From: Sweltsa coloradensis
Taxonomy: Eukaryota > Arthropoda > Insecta > Plecoptera > Chloroperlidae
Direction of reading: 5' to 3'
Assembly: GCA_024449915.1 (NCBI GenBank)
Contig: JAMZAV010000648.1
Coordinates: 186,001 to 250,000 of the forward strand
DNA length: 64,000 bases
Shown here: positions 34,651 to 47,850 of the stretch, in pieces
Position numbering within the stretch: position 1 is the stretch's first letter
Layout: each line of letters starts with the position of its first letter
Notes under the pieces: model-generated
Databases searched by the model: none
What the model saw: the letters and a program-made list of their open reading frames with translations, nothing else
What the model was told of the DNA's origin: nothing
Program-made: the position numbers and the translations under genes

Positions 34651-35198
34651 CATGAATTGCATCTTGAGCAGGTTTTTTACTTGGCTAAACTTGGCTAATC
34701 GAGACGAAGGGAGGGACGTAAGGGATGACGCGGGGGGACCAGGGACTGAAATATACAACTAACAGATTCTTAAAACATTAAGCTATTGAAGGATAACAAG
34801 CACACGTGTTCTAAAACAAGTTCAATAAGAGGCTTCAGCGTAGGTCATTCTCTCAAGGATTCAAGGATTCTCAAGGACACCCGTATCTGGACGCAAACTT
34901 CTCCCTCGCGCCCGGAGAGACTTGGTCACGCTGCCATAGCTACTGCATTCACACGCACACCTTCCTCTTTCTCCAACAATAATATCAGATACATGACTTT
35001 CTATGATACCAGTACAACCTTCGATATATAAGACTGCTCTCCACGCAATAAGCTATACTTGGTAGTGGGTTGCTGTTACATCACGGTACGCTGCTTCTGA
35101 AATAACATAGGGGATTAGTCCGGCTTCCATGTTACAAAATTAGGACCAATAATTGTGAATTTTAGTAAAGAGGTCCAAAATTTGTTATTCGTCTATTA
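34651..35198. other. Intron of gene 2, no feature
   Basis: A short local duplication 'aaggattcaaggattctcaaggac' lies at 34856-34878. No exon on the minus strand was found. Confidence 0.4.
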
Positions 35199-35579
35199 GA
35201 CACCCAAATAGTCACTTTTAGTAAGGGAGTCCATTAATTTCTCAATCCATTTACGTATGGCAGCCATCTATAAAGATGGCGTCTGTAATGCAATAAGACA
35301 ATTACATTTCGACGGAATCTTGGCATTTTGTAACAGAATTGCCTTAAAAGGTGAAAAAACTGGCAATATCCGGCCTCAAAATCCACGGATTAACTAATTT
35401 TAATTTTAATTGCCATATTTGAGTTCATGATGATCGATTTAATACTAAACATGGTGCCACATGCCAAGATTCCGTCGAAATGTGGTAGTCTTATTACGCT
35501 ACAGACGCCATCTGTAAAGATGGCTACCATAGGTAAATGGATTGAGAGACGAATGGACTCGAATGACTATTTGGGTGTG
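35199..35579. mobile_element. Foldback MITE, arms ~130 bp, TA flanks
   Basis: The arms at 35199-35330 and 35452-35579 are imperfect reverse complements with tips (G/C)ACACCCAAATAGTC, each flanked by TA. Each arm carries 'gccatcta.aaagatgg' words and 'tttcgacggaatcttggca'. It sits about 130 bp past the CTLD exon donor in the gene 2 intron. Confidence 0.85.
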
Positions 35580-35709
35580 TAGTACACGCATAAAAAATGT
35601 CGACCTCTATACAAAAATGCACAATTGTTTCACACCCACGTCAGACTAGATAGAAGTATTGAATGAATGCCAGCCGAGTAAAGTATGAGGGAGGGATGAG
35701 GGATCTTAC

Positions 35710-35916
35710 CGTCAACTGTTTCGAGTGTTCCCTCGGTAGTCTTGTCGTGAACTCCAATCAACCACTTGTTAGTAGACAATCCTAGCCCCTTGATTACATT
35801 AGCTTCATACTCATCAGCTGGAATAGCCATGAGAGAACCTGAACCTAGGCTTACGCATTTTGCTTGAGCGTCGTCCCAGCTGATATCAGAGTCAGCAACG
35901 ATAGCATACTTCCTGC
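35710..35916 (-). CDS. Gene 2, exon for N-terminal half of C-type lectin domain
   Basis: Minus strand. Acceptor 'ttttgatttcag' and donor GACG|GTAAGATC enclose 207 nt with phase 1 at both ends. The peptide runs GRKYAIVADSD, then SWDDAQAKC, SLMAIPADEYEANVIKGL, KWLIGVHDKTTEGTLETVDG. This is the first half of a C-type lectin-like domain: the W..A...C of helix 1, the L..I....E..... of helix 2, and WLIG, equivalent to the family's WIG motif. It ends at the usual intron position before the calcium/sugar loop, and that loop would come from the exon at 29459-29611. Likely a secreted or surface lectin. Whether it binds sugar cannot be told because the key triplet is not seen. Confidence 0.88.
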
Positions 35917-36711
35917 CTGAAATCAAAACATTTATACACTTGTTTTTCATTATACTATATTCAATAATGTAATACACCACAAGTCTTATTTTTGAACAGC
36001 TTTGTTTTACACTTAACTTGCAATATATAAAACAAACAATTCCAATATTGTAATTTAAAGTAAGCTAAATGATGTGAACATTTCACAAAAACATGCAATA
36101 CGAATCAGCTAAGTATAATAGATTGTCAAACATAATTAAATTAGAATATTAACATCATTAAGAAAGAATTTAGAAAGACATGGTGCATTGTACAAGACCA
36201 GGACTGGGATGTTTAGGACATGTCATATTTTGCATTGGTATATTAATGTCTAGAAAATAGTATACATATTTAAAATGTAATACAGATTTGACTTAATTGC
36301 TCGTTTCATGAAATAGATCCTATTTTGTCTACTCCCACCTCCTACGGTACACTCTTCAGGGTGAATCCCCTCAGGCAAGACATGGCATTCATCCTCCAAA
36401 ACAGAGCCTTAAGGATATTGCTGTTTGCAATCGTGTCTTGACTATGTGAAATCACTTCGCCCCTTCACTGCATACAAGCTAAGCTTGACTAATTGAATTT
36501 GCATGAACTATTTCGTCAACAAAATAATAATCTATAGGAAAAGCTGCTGCAAATTCAATGTGGCGCAGCGATGTTATATACCGGTAATCAATGTACGTAA
36601 ATGAAGGATACATTAATTAGCTTTGCCGTTATTTAAGATAACAACACTTTTTAGTGTGTAAGGATTGACTGTATTTTTTCAAATGTTTTAGATAGGCGGG
36701 ATTATGCTTAC

Positions 36712-37048
36712 CGTTTGTTCCTGAGACAAACACCGGTCTAATGGTTTCACATTCTATTCGTTGGTCGGATCCCGGTAGAAGCAGTTATAATAATAGAGCT
36801 GGAGTTGTATTTGCGATTATGCTACTGGTAGCTGGACTTGAGGTAATAAGTTCATGTAGTTAGAGTATAGTAGTAGTAGTGGTAGCTCGTGTTATTGTAG
36901 TAGCAGGAGTAGCAGGAGTAGTATAGTAGTAATAGTTGGAGTCGTACTTGTAGTTGCTGACGCTGCAGCATAGTTGAAGATAGGTTTGGAGTTGGGGATG
37001 AGATTGTGATTGTAGTTCGGGATATGAGGAGCTTACATTAAAACGCAA
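36712..37048 (-). pseudogene. Gene 2, decayed copy of Thr-rich exon
   Basis: On the minus strand the end 'tttgtctcaggaacaaacg' followed by GTAAGCATA matches the end of the intact Thr-rich exon (tttgtcacaggaaccaacg, GTAAGCATA at 37674-37697). Upstream are ACT/ACC-rich stretches (TTPATPATT, ATTTTT) broken by frameshifts and stops. It is a duplicated exon that has decayed. No clean acceptor is visible. Confidence 0.6.
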
Positions 37049-37400
37049 ATTAAAAACTTATCACAAAGCCCACTGCTTACTTAAAAACGAATTTTCGGGT
37101 GAACCTTCCTCACCCACCATCAGGATGATGCCGACTGGTTCCCTTACCGGACTGTTTTCTTATCTCGGCCATGAGTCGAGCTTCCACGATCGACCTACCG
37201 ACATCTTTCTCGATAGTCGAATTCCAAATGGCGCTTAATTCAAAACTTGACAATTTATAGGTTCCTTCACACATCGCATCACTGCTGCTCCTTTTATATT
37301 TCTTTTCCAAAAATTTTCTTCACCCGTAAGTAAGTATAGTGGCCTTGGTGCTAAGTTTGTAATTTACTTTTTAATATTGTTCCGGATCAATAAGTTCTTT
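37049..37400. other. Gap between Thr-rich exon copies
   Basis: Contains a 66-codon minus-strand frame (37110-37310) that shows no domain or splice sites. Otherwise featureless. Confidence 0.35.
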
Positions 37401-37612
37401 TTATAGAAGATGTAAATATGTTGTTGGGGGTGGGGATGTGGTTGTAGTTGGGGCTGAGGTTGTGGCTGTAGTTGTGGGAGCATCCGTGGTCGTGGATGAA
37501 ACCGTGGTTCCGGCAACGGTAGTCCGAGTTGCGGTAGTTGTCGCAGCCGATGTAGTGGGGGTCGCACTGCTTGTGGTAGCCACAGCAGCAGTCGTGCTCG
37601 TGGTAGTTGTTG
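37401..37612 (-). pseudogene. Gene 2, second Thr-rich exon copy, no donor
   Basis: Minus strand. A usable acceptor (cacttcttcaccgacag) opens a phase-1 frame rich in Thr, Ala and Ser, with TTVAGTTVSS matching the same words in the intact exon at 37680-38312. The frame runs into TAA at 37401 and no good donor was found. It is likely a partial tandem duplicate that is skipped or dead, though an alternative terminal exon is possible. Confidence 0.5.
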
Positions 37613-37679
37613 CTGTCGGTGAAGAAGTGGGTTGAATAATAAAATGTAATTTATCAACATCGGTCAATAATATGCTTAC

Positions 37680-38312
37680 CGTTGGTTCCTGTGACAAAAG
37701 TCGGAAGTGCGACGGTAACAGTAGCTAGAGTTGTAGGAGTTGTAGTAGTTGGAGTTGTAGTAGTAGTAGTTGGAGTTGTAGTAGTCGTTGGAGTTGTAGT
37801 AGTTGAAGTATTTGGATCTGCAGTTGTAGTGGTCGTTGGAGTTGAAGTAGTTGTGGTTGTGGTTGTAGTGGTGGTAGTTGGGGTTGTAGTAGTAGTTGGG
37901 GTAGTAGTGGTAGAGTCTGTAGATGAAACCGTAGTTCCGGCAACGGTAGTAGTAGCTGCGGTAGTTGTAGCAGCCGATGTAGTGGTGGCCTCACTGCTTG
38001 TGGCAGCCACAGCAGCAGTCGAGCTTGCGGTGGTTGTTACTGTCGGTACAGAAGTAGTAGGAGTAAGAGTAGGAGAAGTGGAAGTGATAGAAGACGTGGT
38101 CGTAGTGTTTGCCGCAGAGGGAGTAACAGTGCTTGCGTTAGAGGCTGAAGAAACTGTTGGTTTCAGAACGGTCGTCGTTAGCTTAGTTGTTGGTTTTGTT
38201 GTTGGTTTAGTTGTTGGTTTAGTTATATTCAAAGCCTTGGTTGTTGCCTTGGTTGCGTTCTTGGTTGTTGTCCTGTTAGTTGTGGTTGTAGTAGGTGGTT
38301 CTGTGATAACCT
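37680..38312 (-). CDS. Gene 2, Thr/Ser/Pro-rich mucin-like exon
   Basis: Minus strand. Acceptor 'ttttattgcag' and donor AACG|GTAAGC enclose 633 nt, phase 1 at both ends, 210 complete codons. It opens VITEPPTTTTTNRTTTKNAT, continues with KPTTKPTTKPTT repeats, then a long run of TTTT/PTTT units, and closes VTGTNG. It has N-x-T sequons (NRT, NAT, NIT). Such tracts are densely O-glycosylated stalks in mucins and membrane lectins. The repeats (ACT/ACA/ACC codons) explain why the opposite strand has a long Val-rich frame, which is not a gene. It is placed between a sushi-like exon and the lectin domain. Confidence 0.8.
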
Positions 38313-38379
38313 CTGCAATAAAATGATTTCGAATACTCGTTAATACCGAACTTATTTATGTATTTGAGACCCTGATGAC

Positions 38380-41300
38380 ATAGATAGATAGATAGTTAGT
38401 CTTTATTTTTGTTGTCAATGGGTTACATGGATAATGGATAATATCATGAAACACATGGAAAAAAAAGAAAAAAAATGGCGAGGTTCGAGACAGATCGTTC
38501 TTCCACCAAACCCGTGACTGACTTAGAATTAATTAAATTTTTAAAACTTAATTTAAAAATTAACTTAAAAATCCCTTAAAACTAACAACACATATTTCAA
38601 GGTTACCATATTACTTGATACAAGCCTAAACTTTTTACTTATGTTTGCAACATGCAGTAAAATAAAGAAAAACATTTTAATAAATTTATGTCATGAAGTA
38701 AAGTTCCCAAATGAGTGGGGTTTTTATTTAACCTTATTTCGGGTTATTATGCTTTCCTTCTGTATTTTCATCAGGTGATTTTTTTTTAGTTATTTTAAAG
38801 GACCTACTGTTAGTGTTTTTTTTTAAGGCCCCAAAGGGAATTTGTTTTCCCAAACAGCCCTTTATTGAAAAAGAGAGGAAAATTTGGAATTATGATGAAG
38901 AAGACAGGTTTTTTTTTTTTGGGGGTGTTTGGTTGTGTGTTTTTGGTGAGGGGGAGTTTTTTGTACAAATTTTCGGGGTTTGAGTATTTACAATTTTATC
39001 TTTAAATTGCCATGTGAAAATTTTTCCCTTTTTCCCGATTTTTCAGTTTAACCATCCAAGTGCAGGGGGATGAGGGGATATTTGTTCTCTATAAGGTACA
39101 TTAAGGATGAAACGTACACATGCGTTTTGGACCTTCTGGATGTCATATTCGAGTGATTTGTTTATGCCTGTGTATACATAATCACAATAGTCAAATACAG
39201 AGAGGACCAGAGATTCTGCTAATAGTTTTTTTTGATAGGGATGGATAGCAACTTTCTGAAACGATATAGATAACGTAATATTGAATAGGCCTTCGTACAC
39301 ATTTCATGATGTGGTACTTCCAGGTCATGTCAGATTGGAACCAGATGCCCCAAGTTACAGACGGTATCGTGACCATTTTAATACTGTCTCCATTTATCTC
39401 AATTTGAAATGGAATGTTGCGATGAGTTTATTTCTTCATTGCCTATGGGTAATACAACTGATTTTTTGGGATTAATACTAAGACTATTTCTCTGTGACCA
39501 TAGTGCAAGGGATTCTAGGTCACTGTTCAGGGACACTAATGCGTTGTCTAAGTTCGTTATATCCGGGCAGCAAATTAGGCTTTGGATGTCATCTGCATAT
39601 TGTTTTACTTTACAATGCTTAACAGCATGAGGGATGTCATATACATATATGTTAAATGCAAGGGGCCCAAAGAATTGACCCTTGTGGATTCCATTTGTTA
39701 TAGCCATGGGATTAAGGAGAGGAAATTGCCGTTTTGCTGTTGTATGCGAACTATTTGTGTTTCTGTGATCTAAATACTTTTGAAATACTTAATGGCGAGG
39801 CTTGAAAACCCAAGTATTCTTAGTTTGGCAAATAAAAGCTCATGGTTAATGGAGTCAAATGCTTTAGAGTAGTCTAGAAGAGTTAAGAACGATATGCCTT
39901 TGCTAGTTGCATTGCCCAATATGTCATCAGTCACATCCAGAAGGGCCGTACCAGTGCTGTAACCAGCTCTAAACCCAGACTGTTCACTGGGGAGAAGGTT
40001 GTTTGACTCTATATATTCAATAGTTTGCTTATAACAACTCTCTCCATTACTTTAGAAAGAGTGGGGAGAATGCTTATAGGTCTAAGATCAGAAAATTCTT
40101 GCGGTCGATTCACCTTTGCAAGAGGTAAGACAATAGCAGTTTTTCCATATATTTGGAAAAGTTGAAGAGGTGATAGAATAATTATGATATCAGTTATTGT
40201 TTGTACACAGTGCGGGAGTAATAATTTAATCATTTTTAGATTTATTTTTGTCGTTACCTGTGGCATTTGAATGGAGAGATTTTATTATTAGTGAGACTGT
40301 TGATGTTTTCTACAGTTTGCAATTGAAATTTTTACTTCGCAGTCAATTTAATTTAATGTTTTGATTTGAGCATCAATGTCAGCTTGATAGGTGGAGTTTT
40401 TCCCTATGTTTACAAAAAATGCACTTATAGCTTCAGGATCATTGAAGTGCATAGGAAGTTGATTATGTTTTTTAAATGTTGTGACATCATTTTCTTTGAG
40501 GAAATTTCCAGGCCTCTTTGTTACGAAGTCCGTGTAGTTTATTTGAAATGGGCATGCTTTGCCTTCCGAATTTTGGCGTTTACTTCATTTCGGAGTGATT
40601 TGAAATGGGACCAATCAATATCATTATTTGAAGACACTGCCTTACGGCGAGCTTTGTCTTTCGTTGAAATTTCGCTAACGATTTTTTGTGTGAGCCAAGG
40701 TGCTGGGGGTTTAGTTAAACGTTTCCTTGTAATTGGTGCAAAATTATCGTATATGCCAAGGATCAACAAGTTAAGTTGCTCAATTTTCGCATCAATACTA
40801 TTTTGAAGCTCTACACTACTTCTCCAAGGCAGGAGTATTGCTTCTTCATTGAAACTTTCATGTTTATTTTTTTCGAGTGACCTGGTGTAACATATTTTAG
40901 GTGTTTTTTGGGCACAGGCAACTTGTAAGTGAAAAAAACCACATTGTGGGTCCCCTGTTCCAAAAGGAGGAAGTTGTTCTGAAATTGTGACAAGGTGTGG
41001 ATGGTTGACAATAATTAAGTCTATAAGTGTAGAAGAGGTTTGAGTGATGCGGGTCGGTTTATGAACTATTTGAGTGAGTTTGATGGTACCAAGTATTTCC
41101 AAGAGGAGTTTAGAATTGGTGTTTTTCCACAGTTTCTACATTTACATTCCAATCCCCATGCATATCACATGCTCATATGTGTTTGTTAAATGTGACCAAA
41201 ACTTCACCATATTCTTCTATGGTATGTTTGTTTGATTTTTGGAGGGCGATATAATATTGTTAGTGCAGGCGGGTATTGTTTGTAGTTACTTCTATAATTA

Positions 41301-41560
41301 GGTGTTCAAGTGGAGCACTGACTGCAAATTGCTCTATCAGTTTAAATTTAAGGAGGATACTTACATATATTGCAACTCCTCCTCCATTTCTACTGTCTGA
41401 CCTATCTGACCTAATAAGTGAATAGTTTTGAATTTCTAAGCAAGGATTATTTCCAGGTTTGAGCCATGTTTCTGTTATCCCTATAATGTCAAAGGAGTGA
41501 CTTTTAACCATGAGTTTGAATTCATCAATTTCTTTAGGATGGACCTTATGTTAACGAGAC
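38380..41560 (-). mobile_element. Degenerate non-LTR retrotransposon (endonuclease + RT)
   Basis: Minus strand, 5' to 3'. Endonuclease: GITETWLKPG and RSDRSDSRNGGGVAIYV (41511-41260), then PTRITQTSSTLIDLI and the following region (41102-40539). RT: DLRPISILPTLSKVMERVV (about 40090), LLDYSKAFDSINHELL (about 39890-39840), an altered PQG box (HKGQFFGPLAF), and YADD at 39599-39588. Then the thumb region down to 39043. The 3' UTR ends with AATAAA-like sequence and a (CTAT)n tail at 38380-38397. Several frameshifts make it inactive. It sits in the gene 2 intron between the Thr-rich and sushi-like exons, in the same strand as the gene. The clade (CR1/Jockey group) is not settled. Confidence 0.88.
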
Positions 41561-42830
41561 AAATTTTTAAATCTCCTACTTTGACCCTTTGTCCCCTTTG
41601 ACCCTTGCTCCTGTTTCCTCCCTTGCTCATATTTCAGGTTTTTGACTTGGTTTGGGGACGAGCCCAAAAAGGGATACACTTATGGTGCAGCTTAGTGTCT
41701 CTTGTTGGCTGCTTACGTGTAGGTCTGGGCGTCTTCTGCGTCTTCTGCCATCGATAACCTTGAGTCCTAAATGACTATAATACTCTATGCTTGATATGTG
41801 AGTGTATACACTACATGTTGTTTTATCATTTTTGTTACTTTAGTCCGGTAATATCTAAAAGTGAGTGGTTCAAATCGATACAAGGGTGGCTGATGCTAAT
41901 AAGCCGTAGTAATAAAATTAATGAAAACATGGCCGCATAGACAGGCTTTTCCTCTTCAGTATCGAATTAAGTAGATTATTTGACTATAGTTGGTGGCCAC
42001 TAGTTTATAGGACTTACTCCTCAAACCAGCCTTTGGATTTATGAAAATATGAGAACAAAACATCAGACTGGAATGTCGGTAGGCCGCCGTAAGGCCATCT
42101 TAACACGGAAGCCCGGCAAGCACGGGCTTGGGGCGCAGACTAGGCGCGAGCCGCGAAGCGGTGACCCCTGATGAATTTGGTGACACACCTTCAGAAATTT
42201 ACCGAATTTGAGAAATTAATTACAAAGTAAACCATTTATTTTAAATATTCTTGAAGAACAGTGTGCGTCGATCAACATAATAACGTCAAAGCTAGAAGAA
42301 ACTGTATAGTATAAAGATCTATAATTTGTTTGCACTTTGAGTTTTGGGCTTAGGGGCGCAAAATTTCAAAACGATGGCCTGAATTGAAAAAAAATGACTC
42401 CAGAAGAAAAGCCTCGTTTGCTAACGCCGAGAAATTTAAAACAAACTATGGTAAACAAAACGACTTCGATGTCCATTAATGCCGAGTTTAAAATACAACA
42501 TACAACACGATACAACAGCTGTTGGGAAAATATTAAAAAAGACATACACAAAATCACACAATAAGAAACATTACTAAGTTCATGCTACTATCGTCAGCTA
42601 TAGAAATATCAATTAAATTTACGAAATAACTTCAATGTCAATTTCCTATTCCGTAGGAAAATTCCTCGAGACAATTTTCTCTCTTCCTATCTAAAATAGT
42701 TCAAGGGAACGCCCAAGGGACATTTCTCAGATTCCGTCTCAGTATTCGCCATTTGAACGAGCACAATTGTTTTAAATCGCATAATTAAGCCTATTATTGT
42801 GAAGTTGACCTCTACAGGACTGTGGCTGAC
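41561..42830. other. Intron of gene 2, little seen
   Basis: The first ~300 bp may be the 5' UTR of the minus-strand retrotransposon. A GC-richer patch lies at 42080-42180 (cacgggcttggggcgcagac). No other exon found. Confidence 0.4.
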
Positions 42831-43071
42831 CTTCGCAAGAGAACATTTCTTTATCCCACTTTCCGGGGAACTTGCAGGTTAGAATCGTGTAGTCCTCGTT
42901 CACGGCGAAACCCACAGGACAGTTCAGGAAGAAAGCCTGGGTCTTAAGGGGTACTTTGGCAGTGCAATCCATTCCAGCTCCGGCACTCTTCTCCAACTTC
43001 TCATGCTTGCACGTGATGTTTACGTCGCCGGGGTCTAGACCGCTGCAGCCAAGAAACATCGAAGCTCGTTT
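42831..43071 (-). CDS. Gene 2, sushi/CCP-like cysteine-rich exon
   Basis: Minus strand. The frame shows GCSGLDPGD, ITCKHEKLE, GMDCTAK, then FFLNCPVGFAV, ILTCKFPGKWDKEMFSC. The last part is very like the second half of a sushi (CCP) module (C..GF.......L.C...GKW....C), with an extra pair of cysteines before it. Acceptor CTAG at 43075-43072 is followed by phase 0. An alternative AG seven bases on would give a symmetric phase-1 exon of 234 nt. The donor GAAG|GTCAGC is weak. It is upstream of the mucin and lectin exons on the same strand, so it is assigned to gene 2 by inference. Confidence 0.6.
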
Positions 43072-43344
43072 CTAGAACAACGATTTAACATTTATTTAAG
43101 TACATCCTTTTCCAATGTTAAAACTAATGTACAAAACAGGACAATAAATACAACTTACATAACACAAATGCACAAAAAAAACTTATACAAATTTAACATA
43201 GTTCAAATAAATAATGTTGTAAATGTAAATGTGAAACACGGAATTATCCATAACTTTAATTAATATTAAAATAAAAAATGTGGAATAATACGATTTAAAA
43301 TTATATAGTCTAAGTTAAAATGAATCAAATAGAAAATTAACAAA
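43072..43344. other. AT-rich spacer
   Basis: No exon or repeat recognised. Confidence 0.35.
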
Positions 43345-43465
43345 CTCACTGGTGGTAAGGCACATGTTGTTTTGGGGCCTTGCTCTACTCTTGCCACCAG
43401 CAATGTGCTTGTATTACTGTAATTCATTTATGTTGAAAATAAATAATAATTATTATTATTGATTC
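43345..43465 (+). repeat. LINE 3' end with hairpin and AAT tail
   Basis: 'ctggtggtaaggcacatgtt' and 'cttgccaccag' can pair around 'ttttggggccttgctctac', followed by 'gttgaaaataaataataatt'. The layout (pairing ends, 'gaaaataaataataa' tail) is the same as the 3' UTR at 34341-34443, so it is probably a related CR1/L2-type element. Confidence 0.55.
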
Positions 43466-43479
43466 ATAGTAGTTGTCAT

Positions 43480-43551
43480 AGTTAAAGCGGGCTTATGCTT
43501 AAAAAAATATATATTCAATAATAATAATACGTAATAATAATAATAATAATG

Positions 43552-43600
<49 letters not shown>
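43480..43600 (+). repeat. Retroelement tail and (ATA)n tract
   Basis: 'gttaaagcgggcttatgctt' is the plus-strand counterpart of the minus-strand tail at 4735-4772. Here it is followed by (AAT)n/(ATA)n from about 43525 to 43597 and a short A run. The R4/Dong-like element begins directly after. Confidence 0.7.

Positions 43601-45860
<2,260 letters not shown>

Positions 45861-45903
<43 letters not shown>
45861..45903. repeat. (ATA)n tract at R4-like 3' end
   Basis: About 14 ATA units directly follow 'gaacaataaagaaccactat', the 3' end of the R4-like element. Compare the tract at 43525-43597 before its 5' end. Confidence 0.9.
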
Positions 45904-45906
<3 letters not shown>

Positions 45907-45962
45907 CATTAATGTATGGTGTATTTAATGCACGTTTATGAATTTATTTATTTTCTTTATTG

Positions 45963-46020
45963 AAATTCTATATAAATCTGTCTTAAAACTGGATATGATA
46001 GAAGTTAAATAAATATGTAA
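45963..46020 (+). repeat. LINE-like 3' tail, third copy
   Basis: 'tcttaaaactggatatgata' followed by 'gaagttaaataaatatgtaa' matches the tails at 5340-5400 and 6770-6815. Confidence 0.45.
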
Positions 46021-47177
46021 ATGCTGGAAAATAAGAACAAGAACTGCATGTGATGATTATTGCATAACTGAGAGTTGTAGTAGACGAGCGGTCAGCGAGT
46101 GTAATAACTTTGTTCGTAACTCATAAGCCCAATAGATCATGAATTCAGTACCTGAGCAGCGGCTGCGACAGGTCTTGATGAATGCAGGTTGTTGCGTAGA
46201 TCTACGTGCTTATGCTCTCCCAACACGGCATCAGGATAGGCAGCCTAGGGGACAAAGAAAATAGGCGTTGGTCCACTCGAAGAGGATATTACCCCACAAC
46301 ATTATTTTTTACCACATTATCTAGAGCATAAAAGCTACATTTAAATGATAGATACTTTATTTTGTACATGTGATTTTACACGATATTTTAAAACTTTGAC
46401 ATCCGGAAATTTGCGAACATTCGGGTTTTGGCACATTTCTTAAATCGATTTCAACCTGCTTATTTTTTGTTTCAAATAGGTATCAATTTAAAATGGGCAT
46501 TTACAAAATTATGACTTGAAACGGTGCGGAAATTTGTATTTAAACACGCAAAAATAAGCGCTCCGAAATTACTTTCTTGGTAAGCATATTTTATAATTTA
46601 AATAGATTTTTGACAATGGAAAGTATCTCGAAAATTAACAAGTTTGATAATTCTTGGGGGGATAGGGTGAATTCATTTTTTTGTGGTTGAATACCCCTTT
46701 TATACTACTTCCTTTCATTCGAATTTTGATCATAAAATAAATCATCACTAACAAACCTCAGTAAAAAAGGACAAAGGCAGTTGTTTCGATGCAAAATAAT
46801 TATATATGGAAGGTCGCTCGTGATGGCAATCTTAATAAACTTTGGCATTATTTGGAATTCGAACTCAAAATCCCGGTTTCCCTAGTCAGACGTCATATAG
46901 ATTTAGTGCTCGGGTTAGCATTATTAACTTTTATTGCAATGTGCATAAAATATGTGAAGTTATAGACAAAATTGCTCTGACGCGTTATAAACTTATCAGA
47001 AGCGACCACTATAACAAAACAATAACAATATCTTCCATTTCCGCCTGAAAATCACGAATCACGATCAAAAAGATAAAAACTGTTCGATTGTCAGTCGCAC
47101 GTGAAACCGAAAAATAATACAGCAACGTCATGGTCGACGAAACAGATCGGACGTAATTTATTGATAACATTCTCAAT
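46021..47177. other. Non-genic stretch
   Basis: A degenerate tRNA-like stretch (gagcggtcagcgagtgtaat ... gaattcagtacctgagcagc) at about 46085-46165 may be an old SINE head. Nothing else is supported. Confidence 0.35.
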
Positions 47178-47369
47178 ATGCATTGCTATAACACGAGAGG
47201 AAAGAAAGATTTTAAGCCTCCTTCGCATAGTTTAAATTTAGTGAACAAGGGCCCTAAATTTGCTGGCTATAAACTTTACAAAAAGCTACCTGCAAGTTTT
47301 AAAGTTTGCACAGAAAAAGAGTTTAAATGTAAACTAAAGAGTTTTCTCTTAAGCATTTTTTTAAACTAA
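47178..47369 (+). mobile_element. Non-LTR RT C-terminal fragment
   Basis: A 63-codon frame begins with YNTRGKKDF and has GPKFAGYKLYKKLPASFK and FKCKLKSFLL. This is the common C-terminus of LINE reverse transcriptases (N-T-R......G...W..LP......F...LK..LL). Nothing upstream continues it, so it is a 5'-truncated relic. Confidence 0.75.
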
Positions 47370-47850
47370 AAAAGTTCTTAGATAATGTGATAGTTTGTGA
47401 TTGATTGCCGCTGATGTTCTTGATTCTAGTCTCAATCAGCCAACTGTAATTTTTGAACAAACATTATTATTAATGGCCTAAAATTCTAAACCAAAGTTGG
47501 TCTAAACCATAGTCTTCAAATTAATATTCTACTGATAAAACAGCGGTTCCACAAAAAAGTATTTTTGTTAGTATTCACAGATTTAAGTATATTATGAAGT
47601 ATTAATATTGCTAATGAATGAGAGATGTTGACTGTATCAAGTAGAGCTTGGCAAATTATACAATAGAAATAGTTGCATATTCAATTCGTCACGCATGGCT
47701 TGGTTTCAATCAAGGCGAAGTAATTACACTTATTTGTAGTGCGTAGATGTAGTTTGTTACTTTGAGTCGGCTCTTCGTTGATATATCAATACTTTTCAGT
47801 GTAAAAAGCGTTGGCTATCTATTTTCAAGCATTTTTATGTGTGGGTTATA
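47370..47850. other. Non-genic stretch
   Basis: AT-rich spacer, possibly the 3' UTR of the RT relic at 47178. No feature is supported. Confidence 0.35.

Noticed and set aside
37725..37994. Leu/Gln/Pro-rich minus-strand frame
   Set aside because: A shifted-frame reading of the same Thr-rich repeats.
37682..38326. 214-codon plus-strand Val-rich open frame
   Set aside because: It is the reverse of the Thr-codon repeats of the mucin-like exon on the minus strand. The minus strand has proper splice sites and phase and the plus strand does not.
40366..40806. 146-codon plus-strand frame
   Set aside because: Antisense of the minus-strand retrotransposon's endonuclease-RT linker, which has recognisable motifs.
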